This document shows positions 25,428 through 33,102 of a DNA stretch of 64,000 bases, one piece after another. Each line of letters opens with the position of its first letter. The stretch's first letter is position 1. Under the pieces are notes generated by a model. It did not search any database and was not told the DNA's origin. It saw nothing but the letters and a program-made list of their open reading frames with translations. This DNA comes from Fen-549 sp050011315 (GTDB lineage: Bacteria > Actinomycetota > Thermoleophilia > Gaiellales > Gaiellaceae): the NCBI GenBank assembly GCA_050011315.1, contig JBEKJI010000002.1:1-64000 (forward strand). The letters are read 5' to 3'. Made by a program: the position numbers and the translations under genes.

Positions 25428-26509
25428 CAGATCTCCTTGGAGAGAAAGCGACGAAGAACCGCGAAGGAGCGATCGAGCTGCGCGATCTCGACTCGCTCGT
25501 CGGCACGGTGCGCGTAGCGCGGCGCGCCCGGTCCGAAGTTGACCGCATCGAGCCCGCGTGCCGCGAACTCCGCCACGGGCGTCCAGGCCTGCTTGGGCTC
25601 GAGCGCCAGATCTCCCGTCTGGCGCAGGCGCTCGAGCAGCCGGGATGAAGCGGGAACGTGAGCAGCGGGCGAGTTGCTCGTCAGCTCCAGCTCGGCCTCG
25701 CCGATCAGCTCGCGCAGGCGGCTCTCGGCCTCCGCGGGCGTGCGCGTGGGCGCGTAGCGGTAGTTGACCTGGGCGACGCAGAGATCCGGAATGACGTTGG
25801 CGGCTATTCCGGCCTCGATCTCGGTCAAGCTCAACACCTCGGTGAAGGTTAGCCCCTCCTGTTCGAGCCGAAGCGGCTCGACCTCGAGCAGCGGCCGCAG
25901 CCCCTCGATCGCCAGCTCGATCGCGTTGACGCCCTGCCAGGGCCGGGCCGAATGCGCACTCTCACCGCGAAAGACGACGCGCGCATAGAGGTTTCCGAGG
26001 CAGCCGGCCTGGATCTCGTTGTCGGTCGGCTCCATCACGATCACCAGCTCCACCTCGTCGAGCTCGGGCAGCGCGGCGAAGAGCCCGGGCAGGGAGCTTT
26101 CCTCCAGCGGCAGCTCCTCGCGCGGGAAGAAGAGGAAGCCCGGATCGAGATCGAGCTCGGGGCCCTCGGCGGCGATCCAGCGGGCGAGCTCGATCATCAC
26201 GGCCAACCCTGCCTTCATGTCGCTCGAGCCGCAACCGATCACGGCGCCCTCCTCGATCCGCCCGGGAAGGTTCTCCTGCGCCGGAACCGTGTCGAGGTGC
26301 CCGGCAAAGAGGACGAACGGGCGCCCGGCTCGGGGTACCCGCGCGTAGACCGCGTCGCCCTCCGCGTGGACGATCTCGAGCGGAGCGGGCAAGAGCGAGC
26401 GCACGTGCTTAGCGAGGGCCGCTTCGGCCCTGCTCTGCGACGGAATGTCGACCAGCTCGAGCGTACGCGCAGCCAGACGCTCGGCCGGGATCGAAGCGTG
26501 CGCCGTCAT
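25427..26509 (-). CDS. dapE: Succinyl-diaminopimelate desuccinylase
   Basis: M20-family dinuclear zinc hydrolase that releases LL-diaminopimelate. The 360 residues have the metal motifs FAGHLDTVPAQ, GCGSSDMKAGLA and FPREELPLEESSLPG, then EPTDNEIQAGCLG, with the dimerisation domain between the two metal halves (HSARPWQGVNAIE). The ATG at 26509 (MTAHASI) fits the family; the open frame extends upstream but that part is arginine-rich and overlaps the divergent hflX promoter. First gene of the dapE-dapC-dapD operon. Confidence 0.92.
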   Translation of the reverse strand: MTAHASIPAERLAARTLELVDIPSQSRAEAALAKHVRSLLPAPLEIVHAEGDAVYARVPRAGRPFVLFAGHLDTVPAQENLPGRIEEGAVIGCGSSDMKAGLAVMIELARWIAAEGPELDLDPGFLFFPREELPLEESSLPGLFAALPELDEVELVIVMEPTDNEIQAGCLGNLYARVVFRGESAHSARPWQGVNAIELAIEGLRPLLEVEPLRLEQEGLTFTEVLSLTEIEAGIAANVIPDLCVAQVNYRYAPTRTPAEAESRLRELIGEAELELTSNSPAAHVPASSRLLERLRQTGDLALEPKQAWTPVAEFAARGLDAVNFGPGAPRYAHRADERVEIAQLDRSFAVLRRFLSKEI

Positions 26510-26558
26510 CCTGAGCGGCAGCCTAGCGGCCCGCTCGGTTGCCGGCAGGGCGAGCGGG

Positions 26559-26564
26559 CATACT
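26559..26564 (+). promoter_or_regulatory. -10-like box for leaderless hflX
   Basis: CATACT lies 7 bases before the GTG at 26572, with no Shine-Dalgarno between. Confidence 0.4.
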
Positions 26565-26571
26565 ACTTGTC

Positions 26572-27876
26572 GTGACCGCGCATCAGCCCGATCCCGCTCC
26601 GGGAGCAGAACCAGAGCGCGGCTTCGCACTCGCGGTCTTTCCGCAAGGAGTCGAGGCGGAGAGAGAGATGGCCGAGCTGCGCGAGCTGGCGCGAACCGCG
26701 GGCGTCGCGATCACCTCGGAGGTCGTTCAGCACCGCGCCCAGCCCGATCCGAGCTCCTTCGTGGGCAAGGGCAAGCTGGCACAACTCGAGGCCGCCTTCG
26801 CCGATGCCGGCGCCGAGGTGTTGATCGTCGACGACGAGATCTCGCCGGTGCAGCAGCGCACGCTCGAGAACGCGCTCGACGTGCGTGTGGTCGACCGCAC
26901 GCAGTTGATCCTCGACATCTTCGCCCAGCATGCGGTGACCGCCGAGGGCAAGCTCCAGGTCGAGCTGGCCCAGCTCGAATACAACCTGCCGCGCATGCGC
27001 GGGATGTGGAAGCACTTGGAACGGCTCGGCGGTGGCGTCGGCACACGAGGCCCGGGCGAGAGCCAGCTCGAGAGCGACCGCCGCCAGGCGCGCCACAAGG
27101 TCTCGGTGCTCAAGCGCCGGCTGGCGGAGCTGTCGAAACGGCGCGATACCGGGCGCAAAGAGCGACGCCGCACCGAGAAACCTACTGTCGCTCTAGCCGG
27201 TTACACGAACGCCGGCAAGTCGACGCTTCTGAACGCCCTCGCGGGCGCCGGCGTCTCGGTCGAGGACAGGCTGTTCGAGACGCTCGACCCGACCACGCGC
27301 GCCTTCGAGCACGAGGGCAGGCAGTACCTGGTCACCGACACCGTCGGCTTCATCCGCCGCCTGCCACACCAGCTGGTCGAGGGCTTCGCCGCCACGCTGG
27401 AGGAGACGCTCGTCTCCGATCTCGTCCTCCACGTCGCCGACGCCTCGCTTTCGCAGACGGAGCTCGAGGAGCAGATCGCGGCGGTGGTCTCGGTGCTGCA
27501 CGAGATCGGCGCCGACGAGCTGCCGTCCGAGCTCGTCCTGAACAAGATCGACAGTGTCGACGCCGTCTCGCGCAAGCGTCTCGCCAACCGCTTTCCCGAC
27601 GCGCTCCAGATCTCGGCCCTGACCGGCGAGGGGCTCGACGAGCTGCGCGCGCGCCTCGCCTCCCGTTTCGCCGATCGCTTCGAGCCGGTGCTCCTCTTCA
27701 TTCCGCACGACGAGGGCGCCGCCCTCTCCGAGCTGTATGGGCTGGGAGCCCCGATCGAGGAGCGCCGCGACGAGGCCGAGGGCGTCTACGTTCGGGCCCG
27801 CCTCTCGCCGAGCGCGCTGGGACGTTACTCTCGCTTCGTCATGACCTCCGGAAAGCGCTCGAGGCAGGCCCGGTGA
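26572..27876 (+). CDS. hflX: GTPase HflX
   Basis: Ribosome-associated GTPase that splits or rescues stalled 70S ribosomes. 434 residues: N-terminal HflX domain (SSFVGKGKLAQLE, VLIVDDEISPVQQRTLE, RTQLILDIFAQHA), a coiled linker with the RGPGESQLESDRR motif, then the G domain (GYTNAGKSTLLNAL, DTVGFIRRLPHQLVEGF, LNKID). The GTG start has a CATACT box 7 bases upstream. The 3' end overlaps dut by GTGA. Confidence 0.95.
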   Translation: MTAHQPDPAPGAEPERGFALAVFPQGVEAEREMAELRELARTAGVAITSEVVQHRAQPDPSSFVGKGKLAQLEAAFADAGAEVLIVDDEISPVQQRTLENALDVRVVDRTQLILDIFAQHAVTAEGKLQVELAQLEYNLPRMRGMWKHLERLGGGVGTRGPGESQLESDRRQARHKVSVLKRRLAELSKRRDTGRKERRRTEKPTVALAGYTNAGKSTLLNALAGAGVSVEDRLFETLDPTTRAFEHEGRQYLVTDTVGFIRRLPHQLVEGFAATLEETLVSDLVLHVADASLSQTELEEQIAAVVSVLHEIGADELPSELVLNKIDSVDAVSRKRLANRFPDALQISALTGEGLDELRARLASRFADRFEPVLLFIPHDEGAALSELYGLGAPIEERRDEAEGVYVRARLSPSALGRYSRFVMTSGKRSRQAR

Positions 27877-28307
27877 TCGAGCTCCGGATCTGCCGCTTGC
27901 GGCCCGACGCGGTTGTCCCGGTGCGCGCCTATGCCGGCGACGCCGGGATCGATCTCGCCTCCTGCGAGCGCATCGAGCTGGCGCCGGGCGAGCGGGCGAC
28001 GGTGGGAACCGGCCTGGCCGTGGCGATTCCCGAGGGTCATGCCGGTTTCGTCCAGCCTAGATCGGGCCTGGCCATGCGCCACGGCATCGCGCTCGTCAAC
28101 TCGCCCGGGCTGATCGACTCCGGCTACCGCGGCGAGCTCCGCGTCGTCGTCCTCAACACCGACCGCCGCGAGTCCTTCACGATCGAGCCGGGAATGAGGA
28201 TCGCCCAGCTCGTGCTCATGCGCCTGCCCGAGTTCGAGCTGGTCGAGGTCGAGGAGCTGCCGGGGAGCGAGCGCGGCGTACGCGGATTCGGATCCTCGCG
28301 GGTGTAG
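27873..28307 (+). CDS. dut: Deoxyuridine 5'-triphosphate nucleotidohydrolase
   Basis: Hydrolyses dUTP to dUMP, keeping uracil out of DNA. All five trimeric dUTPase motifs are present in 144 residues: AGDAGIDL, PRSGLA, GLIDSGYRGEL, RIAQLV and RGVRGFGSS. The start GTG overlaps the hflX stop (GTGA), so translation is coupled. The same frame is open far upstream through hflX, but that part is not protein-like. Confidence 0.95.
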   Translation: MIELRICRLRPDAVVPVRAYAGDAGIDLASCERIELAPGERATVGTGLAVAIPEGHAGFVQPRSGLAMRHGIALVNSPGLIDSGYRGELRVVVLNTDRRESFTIEPGMRIAQLVLMRLPEFELVEVEELPGSERGVRGFGSSRV

Positions 28308-28313
28308 GGGAGA

Positions 28314-28772
28314 ATGGCGCGAGAGCCCCGCATCCGCGTCTCGGCGATGTTGCGCTGGCACGGCCGCATTCTTCTCTGCCGCCACGAGAAACCGGGCAAG
28401 GAGTACTGGCTGCTCCCGGGCGGCGGCGTCAAATCGGGCGAGTCGCTGCTCGACGCGCTCCAGCGCGAGCTGAGCGAAGAGATCGGCATCGATTACGAGA
28501 TCCCGGTCGAGGGCCCGATCGCGCTCGCCGACTCGATCTCGCCCGGCCACCTGCCGGTCAGTAAGCACGTCGTTCACATCATCTTCGCCGGCGACCTGAG
28601 CGAGCACTCGCTGGAGGAGGTCGCCTCGATCGACGACGCGGTGCGCGGCCACCGCCTGTTCGCGCCCGAAGAGCTGGCCGATGTGGTCGTTCATCCGCCG
28701 ATCCAGCACTTCCTGCGCACCTGGGAGCCCGGCGACCCGACGGTCTATCTCGGCTCGCTCTGGATTCCCTGA
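28314..28772 (+). CDS. Nudix hydrolase
   Basis: 152 residues. The Nudix box GX5EX7REUXEEXGU is complete as GGVKSGESLLDALQRELSEEIGI near residues 40-62, so it should hydrolyse a nucleoside diphosphate linked to another group; the substrate cannot be told. Six bases after dut with GGGGAGA as Shine-Dalgarno, so probably the third gene of hflX-dut-nudix. A nucleotide-pool cleaning role beside dut is reasonable inference. Confidence 0.92.
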   Translation: MAREPRIRVSAMLRWHGRILLCRHEKPGKEYWLLPGGGVKSGESLLDALQRELSEEIGIDYEIPVEGPIALADSISPGHLPVSKHVVHIIFAGDLSEHSLEEVASIDDAVRGHRLFAPEELADVVVHPPIQHFLRTWEPGDPTVYLGSLWIP

Positions 28773-28780
28773 ACCGCCGT

Positions 28781-30160
28781 CTACGGCCCCGGCAGCCTCT
28801 GGAAACCGACAACGCGGCTTTTCCTGTCGTAGGCCGCGAGAACGGCTGGACAGGCCGCGAACGGAAACTGAACTACATAGACGTTGTCCCGGATCGGGAC
28901 CGGAATTCGCTCGCCGTTCGCGAGAAAGAGCGTCATTCGAGCTACTCCGTCGGCACTGAGCCCGACGACTCCCCCGTACTGGTCTCCTCCGGGTCCGCCG
29001 CCAGACATGAACCAGAACGGCAGTCGGCGACCGAATATGCGCGGGAAGGGGTTGTTGAGGGGGCCGCATGAGTAGCCGCGCACTCGCCCCACAACCGGAC
29101 TCACGCAGAGCTCGGTCCTGTCCCTCCTCACGTGGCGGAAGGTCCGGATGCTGACGAGTACCTGTATCAATCCTTTCGGATCCGGCTTGATCGACCGCTC
29201 GAACGAAGTTAGGCCAGGAGGCCAGAAGAGCGATTCGAATCGGCCTGAAGGGACAGGTTCGCCGCGTGGTTCCCGCCGGACGATCCAGCCGATCGTAGGG
29301 TCTTTGATGATCCGCTGGACACGGTGTGGTCCAAAAGGAAGCGGCTTCTTCATATCGCTGAGGGAGTTCTGCAGGCTTTTCTGCAGGCTTGTCAAGTGGG
29401 CGAGAGGAATGCGTGTGACGTCGCCCTGGCTGTCGCTGGCTGTTATCGAGCGAACGCGCGCGCCGGCGGCGGAGCGATAGTTGATGATCAGGAAGCCGCC
29501 GCCTCCAACAATCCCGTTCAACCGGTGCGACTGCGTGCGAGCGCTGATACCCGCAACCCCGTCGCTCACGATTCCGAAGGTGACACCGGCTCGCTTGATG
29601 AAGTCCACGTGCCGACCGTGAGTCTCGCGATCGCTGACCGGTGCGTCCACGAAGATGGGCAATGCAGGCGCCCGCTTTGCTTGCAGTGCTGACTGTGGAA
29701 CGCAACCCGTGTATCTCGCTGTCGCCGCCCGAGATGCGACGACCTGCAAGCAGAACGAGTCTCCGGTCCGAAAGCCGAACAGCTCGTAGCGAACGCCGCC
29801 TTTTGTTGTGACTATCAATCGCCGAAGCGACGCCGTCTTTGGGAAGCGGATCCACGAACGCCGGGATGCATTCGCAAAAGCGCTCTTCTCTTTTCCCGTT
29901 ACCGGACTGCCGGCACTCCCGCTCAGCCAGCCCGAGAAGTCGCCGAAGCCGCGCGCGATCACGGCGCCGAGCGGTGTGACGGCAAGGACTATCGCCACCG
30001 CCACCGCGAGAGCGACTGAGTAGACGAGACGACGTGTGCGAACGGTTCTCGCCGAGGCCGACGAGCGAGAGAGAACGTCCTCCCAGTCGCGCCCGGCGCC
30101 GGCCGGAAGCGGCACCGTTCTCACGAGAACGCTTTGGATCGTCTCTTCGTAGCTGGTCAT
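28781..30160 (-). CDS. Single-pass membrane protein paired with ECF sigma factor, possible anti-sigma factor
   Basis: 459 residues: a cytoplasmic N-terminus of about 45 residues, one membrane helix (about 46-68, VYSVALAVAVAIVLAVTPLGAVI) and a large extracytoplasmic region with five cysteines and no domain I recognise. Its start overlaps the ECF sigma gene stop as ATGA, the usual arrangement for a sigma/anti-sigma pair. No zinc-binding ZAS motif (HxxxCxxC) is visible in the N-terminus, so if it restrains the sigma factor it does so by a different N-terminal domain. Confidence 0.7.
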   Translation of the reverse strand: MTSYEETIQSVLVRTVPLPAGAGRDWEDVLSRSSASARTVRTRRLVYSVALAVAVAIVLAVTPLGAVIARGFGDFSGWLSGSAGSPVTGKEKSAFANASRRSWIRFPKTASLRRLIVTTKGGVRYELFGFRTGDSFCLQVVASRAATARYTGCVPQSALQAKRAPALPIFVDAPVSDRETHGRHVDFIKRAGVTFGIVSDGVAGISARTQSHRLNGIVGGGGFLIINYRSAAGARVRSITASDSQGDVTRIPLAHLTSLQKSLQNSLSDMKKPLPFGPHRVQRIIKDPTIGWIVRREPRGEPVPSGRFESLFWPPGLTSFERSIKPDPKGLIQVLVSIRTFRHVRRDRTELCVSPVVGRVRGYSCGPLNNPFPRIFGRRLPFWFMSGGGPGGDQYGGVVGLSADGVARMTLFLANGERIPVPIRDNVYVVQFPFAACPAVLAAYDRKSRVVGFQRLPGP

Positions 30161-30654
30161 GGGGACACCTCCTTGGGTGCCGAAATCGAGCGGCGTAATG
30201 CGGCGTGGGCCGCGTTCAACGTCGCGGAGACAGTTCCGGTCTCGACCCCTAGCGCGGTTGCAATCGCCCGGTAGTCGAGATCGGCGTAGTAGCGAAGAAA
30301 GACCGCGAGTCGCTGCCGCTCGGGGAGAGCGGCGACCCAGGCGCGGATCTCGTCGTCCGAGGCGGGTTGGTCGTCGCTCGCGGCTTCGGTCGCGATCTCG
30401 AAAGGATCGAAAGCACTTTTCCGTCGGCGGGCGCTGATCGCAGCGTTCACGACCGATCGCCAGAGCCAGGCTTCGAGCGGGCCGTCTCCGCGAAACGAGC
30501 CGCGCTTGCGGATCGCCTGCGAGAAGCCGTCTTGAACGGCATCGTGCGCCGCTGCCTCGTCACCGACGACCGCCCGAGCCACCTGCACGAAGTACTGGTA
30601 GCGGGAGCGGTAGAGCTCCTCGATCTGCTCGAGTCTGGCGCCCTTCTTCTTCAC
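30157..30654 (-). CDS. ECF-type RNA polymerase sigma factor
   Basis: 165 residues. Region 2 (YRSRYQYFVQVARAVVGDEAAAHDAVQDGFSQAI, then GDGPLEAWLWRSVVNAAIS) and region 4 (LPERQRLAVFLRYYADLDYRAIATALGVETGTVSATLNAAHAALRR) are both clear, with no region 3, so it is an extracytoplasmic-function sigma factor. It starts with ATG and is followed directly by the membrane protein gene. Such pairs usually respond to envelope signals; the signal here is unknown. Confidence 0.93.
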   Translation of the reverse strand: MKKKGARLEQIEELYRSRYQYFVQVARAVVGDEAAAHDAVQDGFSQAIRKRGSFRGDGPLEAWLWRSVVNAAISARRRKSAFDPFEIATEAASDDQPASDDEIRAWVAALPERQRLAVFLRYYADLDYRAIATALGVETGTVSATLNAAHAALRRSISAPKEVSP

Positions 30655-30712
30655 TGTCTGATTGACGCGTCGTCCCGCCGGTTTTGTTTACCGGAGTGCA
30701 CGAGCAGCCCAG

Positions 30713-31468
30713 CTAGCGGAACTTCCCGCCGCGATCCCGCGCCCGTCCCGAGGCGACCGCATGAGCCTCGTGCTCGAGCTCGTCGTCGAGCGGCTCCAGC
30801 TCCGGAACTTCGCCGAGGCGCCGGCCGAGCGCCTGGCCGAGCAGCCAGTCGGCCAGCCAGGGATTGCGGGGCAGGAGCGGGCCGTGCAGGTAGGTGCCGA
30901 TCGCCTTACCGAGGCGGCAGCCCTCGAAGCCGCTCTCGCCGTCGTTTCCGAAGCCGTGCACGACACGACCGAGCGGAACGGCGCCAGGGTCGAGCTGCGT
31001 GCGCCCGCCGTGGTTCTCGAAGCCGACCACGGAGTGTGTGTCGCCGGGCTCGAGCTCGCACTCGATCGAAACGTCGCCAATCATGCGCCTGTCGCCGGCG
31101 ACGGTGTCGAGCGGAAGCACGCCGGCGCCGGGCATCGACACTCCCGTTCGGTCGCGGTAGCCACGCCCGAGCAGCTGGTAGCCGCCGCATACCGCAAGCA
31201 GCGCGGCGCCGTCGGCGAGCGCAGCCGAGATCTCGTCGCCGCGGCCGGCGAGGTCGGGGGCGATCAGCGCCTGCTCGCGGTCCTGGCCTCCGCCGAGGTA
31301 GATCAGGTCGCAGTCGGGCGCGAGTGGCTCGCCGGCGCCGACCCCGATCACGTCGAGCGCGTAACCGCGACGCTCGGCGCGGCTGCGAAAGACGGCGATG
31401 TTGCCGCGGTCGGCGTAGATGTTGAGCTGCTCGGGATAGAGGTGGCAGACGCGGATCGAGACGGTCAT
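30713..31468 (-). CDS. gatD: Lipid II isoglutaminyl synthase, glutaminase subunit GatD
   Basis: 251-residue CobB/CobQ-type glutamine amidotransferase. The nucleophile cysteine is in LLAVCGGYQLLG and the catalytic histidine in GTYLHGPLLPRNPWLAD. With MurT, encoded just upstream and overlapping by ATGA, it amidates the D-glutamate of lipid II to D-isoglutamine. The adjacency to a MurT is what separates it from cobalamin-pathway relatives. The C-terminal tail of about 30 residues is acidic. Confidence 0.93.
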   Translation of the reverse strand: MTVSIRVCHLYPEQLNIYADRGNIAVFRSRAERRGYALDVIGVGAGEPLAPDCDLIYLGGGQDREQALIAPDLAGRGDEISAALADGAALLAVCGGYQLLGRGYRDRTGVSMPGAGVLPLDTVAGDRRMIGDVSIECELEPGDTHSVVGFENHGGRTQLDPGAVPLGRVVHGFGNDGESGFEGCRLGKAIGTYLHGPLLPRNPWLADWLLGQALGRRLGEVPELEPLDDELEHEAHAVASGRARDRGGKFR

Positions 31469-32871
31469 TCGTCCCCCTTATCGGCTCCGGCCTCGGAGCG
31501 GGCGCGGGCGGCCCGCCGCCAGTACGGGTCGGCGTGCCCGCGCTCGGCGAGCAGCTTTTGCAGCTCGAGCATGGCCGTGTAGGTCGGGCAGACGACCAAC
31601 TCGCCGTCCGCCGCCGTCAGCTCCAGCCCGGCGTCGAGCGCCTCTCCGAGCGCCGGGACGACCTCGATCCGGTTCTCGGGGAAGCCGGCGTACTTGAACC
31701 GGAGCGCGAGCTCGGCGGCGCGGCCGCCGCTCACGATCAGACGCTCGAGCCGATCGAGCAGCGGCTCGAAATCGACGTCCCAGATCCAGGAGACGTCCTG
31801 GCCGTCGGCGATGCCGTCGTTGAGCGCGATCACCAGCGTCTTCGGCGTGCCGCCGGCGACCAGCGTGCGCACGACCTCGTTGGCGCCGGTCGGGTTCTTG
31901 ATCAAAAGCAGGAGCAGCTTCCGCTTCCCGATCTCGATCCGCTCCGAGCGGCCGAACGCCGCCTCTGTGCTCGCAAGCCCGGCCGCGATCTCGTCCGCTG
32001 TAGCGCCGAGCGAGCTCGCCACGGCAGCAGCAGCGAGAGCGTTGTAGACGTTGTAGAGCCCCGGCAGGCCGAGCCTGACGTTGCGTGTTTCCCCGGGCAG
32101 GTGCAGGCGGAAGCGGGAGCCCGTGAGACCGTCGAGCTCGATCTCGTCGGCCCGGATGTCGAGCTTCGAGCGGGTGAATCCGCAGCCCGGGCACGAGTAC
32201 TCGCCGAGGTGGCCGACGTAGGCGAGGCGGTAGCTGTAGGCCGTGCCGCACGCGCTGCAGTAACGGGCATCGGCGGCGTGGGGGAGGGGGCCGCCGTGAC
32301 GCTCGTCCTCGAGCCCGAACCGGATTACTCCCTCGCGTCCGCGCGCGATCTGCGCCAGCTGGGGATCGTCCTCGTTCACGATCAGCGTGCTCTCGGGCGG
32401 GAGCTCGGCAACCACCTTTCGCCAGTGCTCCGCCAGGATCTCGAGCTCCCCGTAGCGGTCGAGCTGGTCGCGGAAGAGGTTGTTCAGGCAGAGGACTCGG
32501 GGCCGGAGCGCGCGGGCGATAGTCGGCAGCGCCGCCTCGTCTACCTCGAATAGCCCCAGCTCGGCGCCGCGCGTGTGCAAGAGCGCCGTGGCGACGCCCG
32601 AGGAGAGGTTGGCGCCGGCAGGGTTTCCGGCCAGGCGCAAACGCGGTGCAAGGATCGCCGCCGTCATGGCCGCGGTCGTCGTCTTGCCGTTCGTGGCCGA
32701 GACGACCACCGAGCCCTGCGGGAGTCGTGTTGCCAGGCGCGTGATCGCGCTCCGGTCGAGCGTGTTCAGCACCCGCCCGGGGAAGGTCGTCCCTCCACCT
32801 CTTCCCATCAGGCGGGAAAGAGCGCCGGCGCTGCGAGCGGCAAGAGTGCTGATGGCAAGCGGAATACGCAC
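31465..32871 (-). CDS. murT: Lipid II isoglutaminyl synthase, Mur-ligase subunit MurT
   Basis: 468 residues. Mur-ligase ATP site VVSATNGKTTTAAM, central domain with LFEVDEAALP and LNNLFRDQLDRYGE, and the four-cysteine ribbon typical of MurT (YCSACGTAY and YSCPGCGF, near residues 200-225). The C-terminal DUF1727 region with KNPTGANEVVR contacts GatD. It activates the D-Glu carboxylate of lipid II by ATP. The GTG start lacks a Shine-Dalgarno; a TAGGCT box ends about 10 bases upstream. Confidence 0.95.
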   Translation of the reverse strand: MRIPLAISTLAARSAGALSRLMGRGGGTTFPGRVLNTLDRSAITRLATRLPQGSVVVSATNGKTTTAAMTAAILAPRLRLAGNPAGANLSSGVATALLHTRGAELGLFEVDEAALPTIARALRPRVLCLNNLFRDQLDRYGELEILAEHWRKVVAELPPESTLIVNEDDPQLAQIARGREGVIRFGLEDERHGGPLPHAADARYCSACGTAYSYRLAYVGHLGEYSCPGCGFTRSKLDIRADEIELDGLTGSRFRLHLPGETRNVRLGLPGLYNVYNALAAAAVASSLGATADEIAAGLASTEAAFGRSERIEIGKRKLLLLLIKNPTGANEVVRTLVAGGTPKTLVIALNDGIADGQDVSWIWDVDFEPLLDRLERLIVSGGRAAELALRFKYAGFPENRIEVVPALGEALDAGLELTAADGELVVCPTYTAMLELQKLLAERGHADPYWRRAARARSEAGADKGDE

Positions 32872-33027
32872 GGCAGAAACGAGCCTACAGGACAGATTTC
32901 CGTCCGAGGCCTCAGGTATCGATCTACCTTGATGGGTGATGCCGGAGGTTGCCCTCCCTCGATAGCGTGGGGTGGTAGTACTAGCCCCGCCGCTTTAGTG
33001 TGCCGCAAAACCTCGCAGACTCTCGTT

Positions 33028-33033
33028 TATTCT
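33028..33033 (+). promoter_or_regulatory. -10 box for the leaderless ORF upstream of the GGDEF/HD-GYP gene
   Basis: TATTCT lies 6 bases before a GTG at 33040, the same spacing as the other leaderless starts in this window. Confidence 0.5.
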
Positions 33034-33039
33034 GACGCC

Positions 33040-33102
33040 GTGGACGCCGTCAGAACGAGTTCGAGCGAAGAGCGCTCACGCTCGAAGGCGCCGACGCCGT
33101 GA
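33040..33102 (+). CDS. Leaderless 20-codon upstream ORF, coupled to the GGDEF/HD-GYP gene
   Basis: GTG at 33040 opens a 20-residue frame, beginning VDAVRTSSSEERSRS when the first codon is read as valine, and ends with TGA at 33100-33102. That TGA overlaps the GTG start of the next gene (33099) as GTGA. A -10 box 6 bases upstream and the absence of any Shine-Dalgarno for the main gene suggest ribosomes load on this short frame and re-initiate. The peptide itself has no recognisable function. Confidence 0.5.
   Translation: MDAVRTSSSEERSRSKAPTP

Noticed and set aside
27825..29855. 676-codon minus-strand frame across the nudix and membrane-protein genes
   Set aside because: Runs antisense to dut and nudix and out of frame with the membrane protein, both well supported.
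30367..31425. 352-codon plus-strand frame over the ECF sigma and gatD genes
   Set aside because: Almost entirely arginine-rich in its second half; antisense to a motif-complete GatD.
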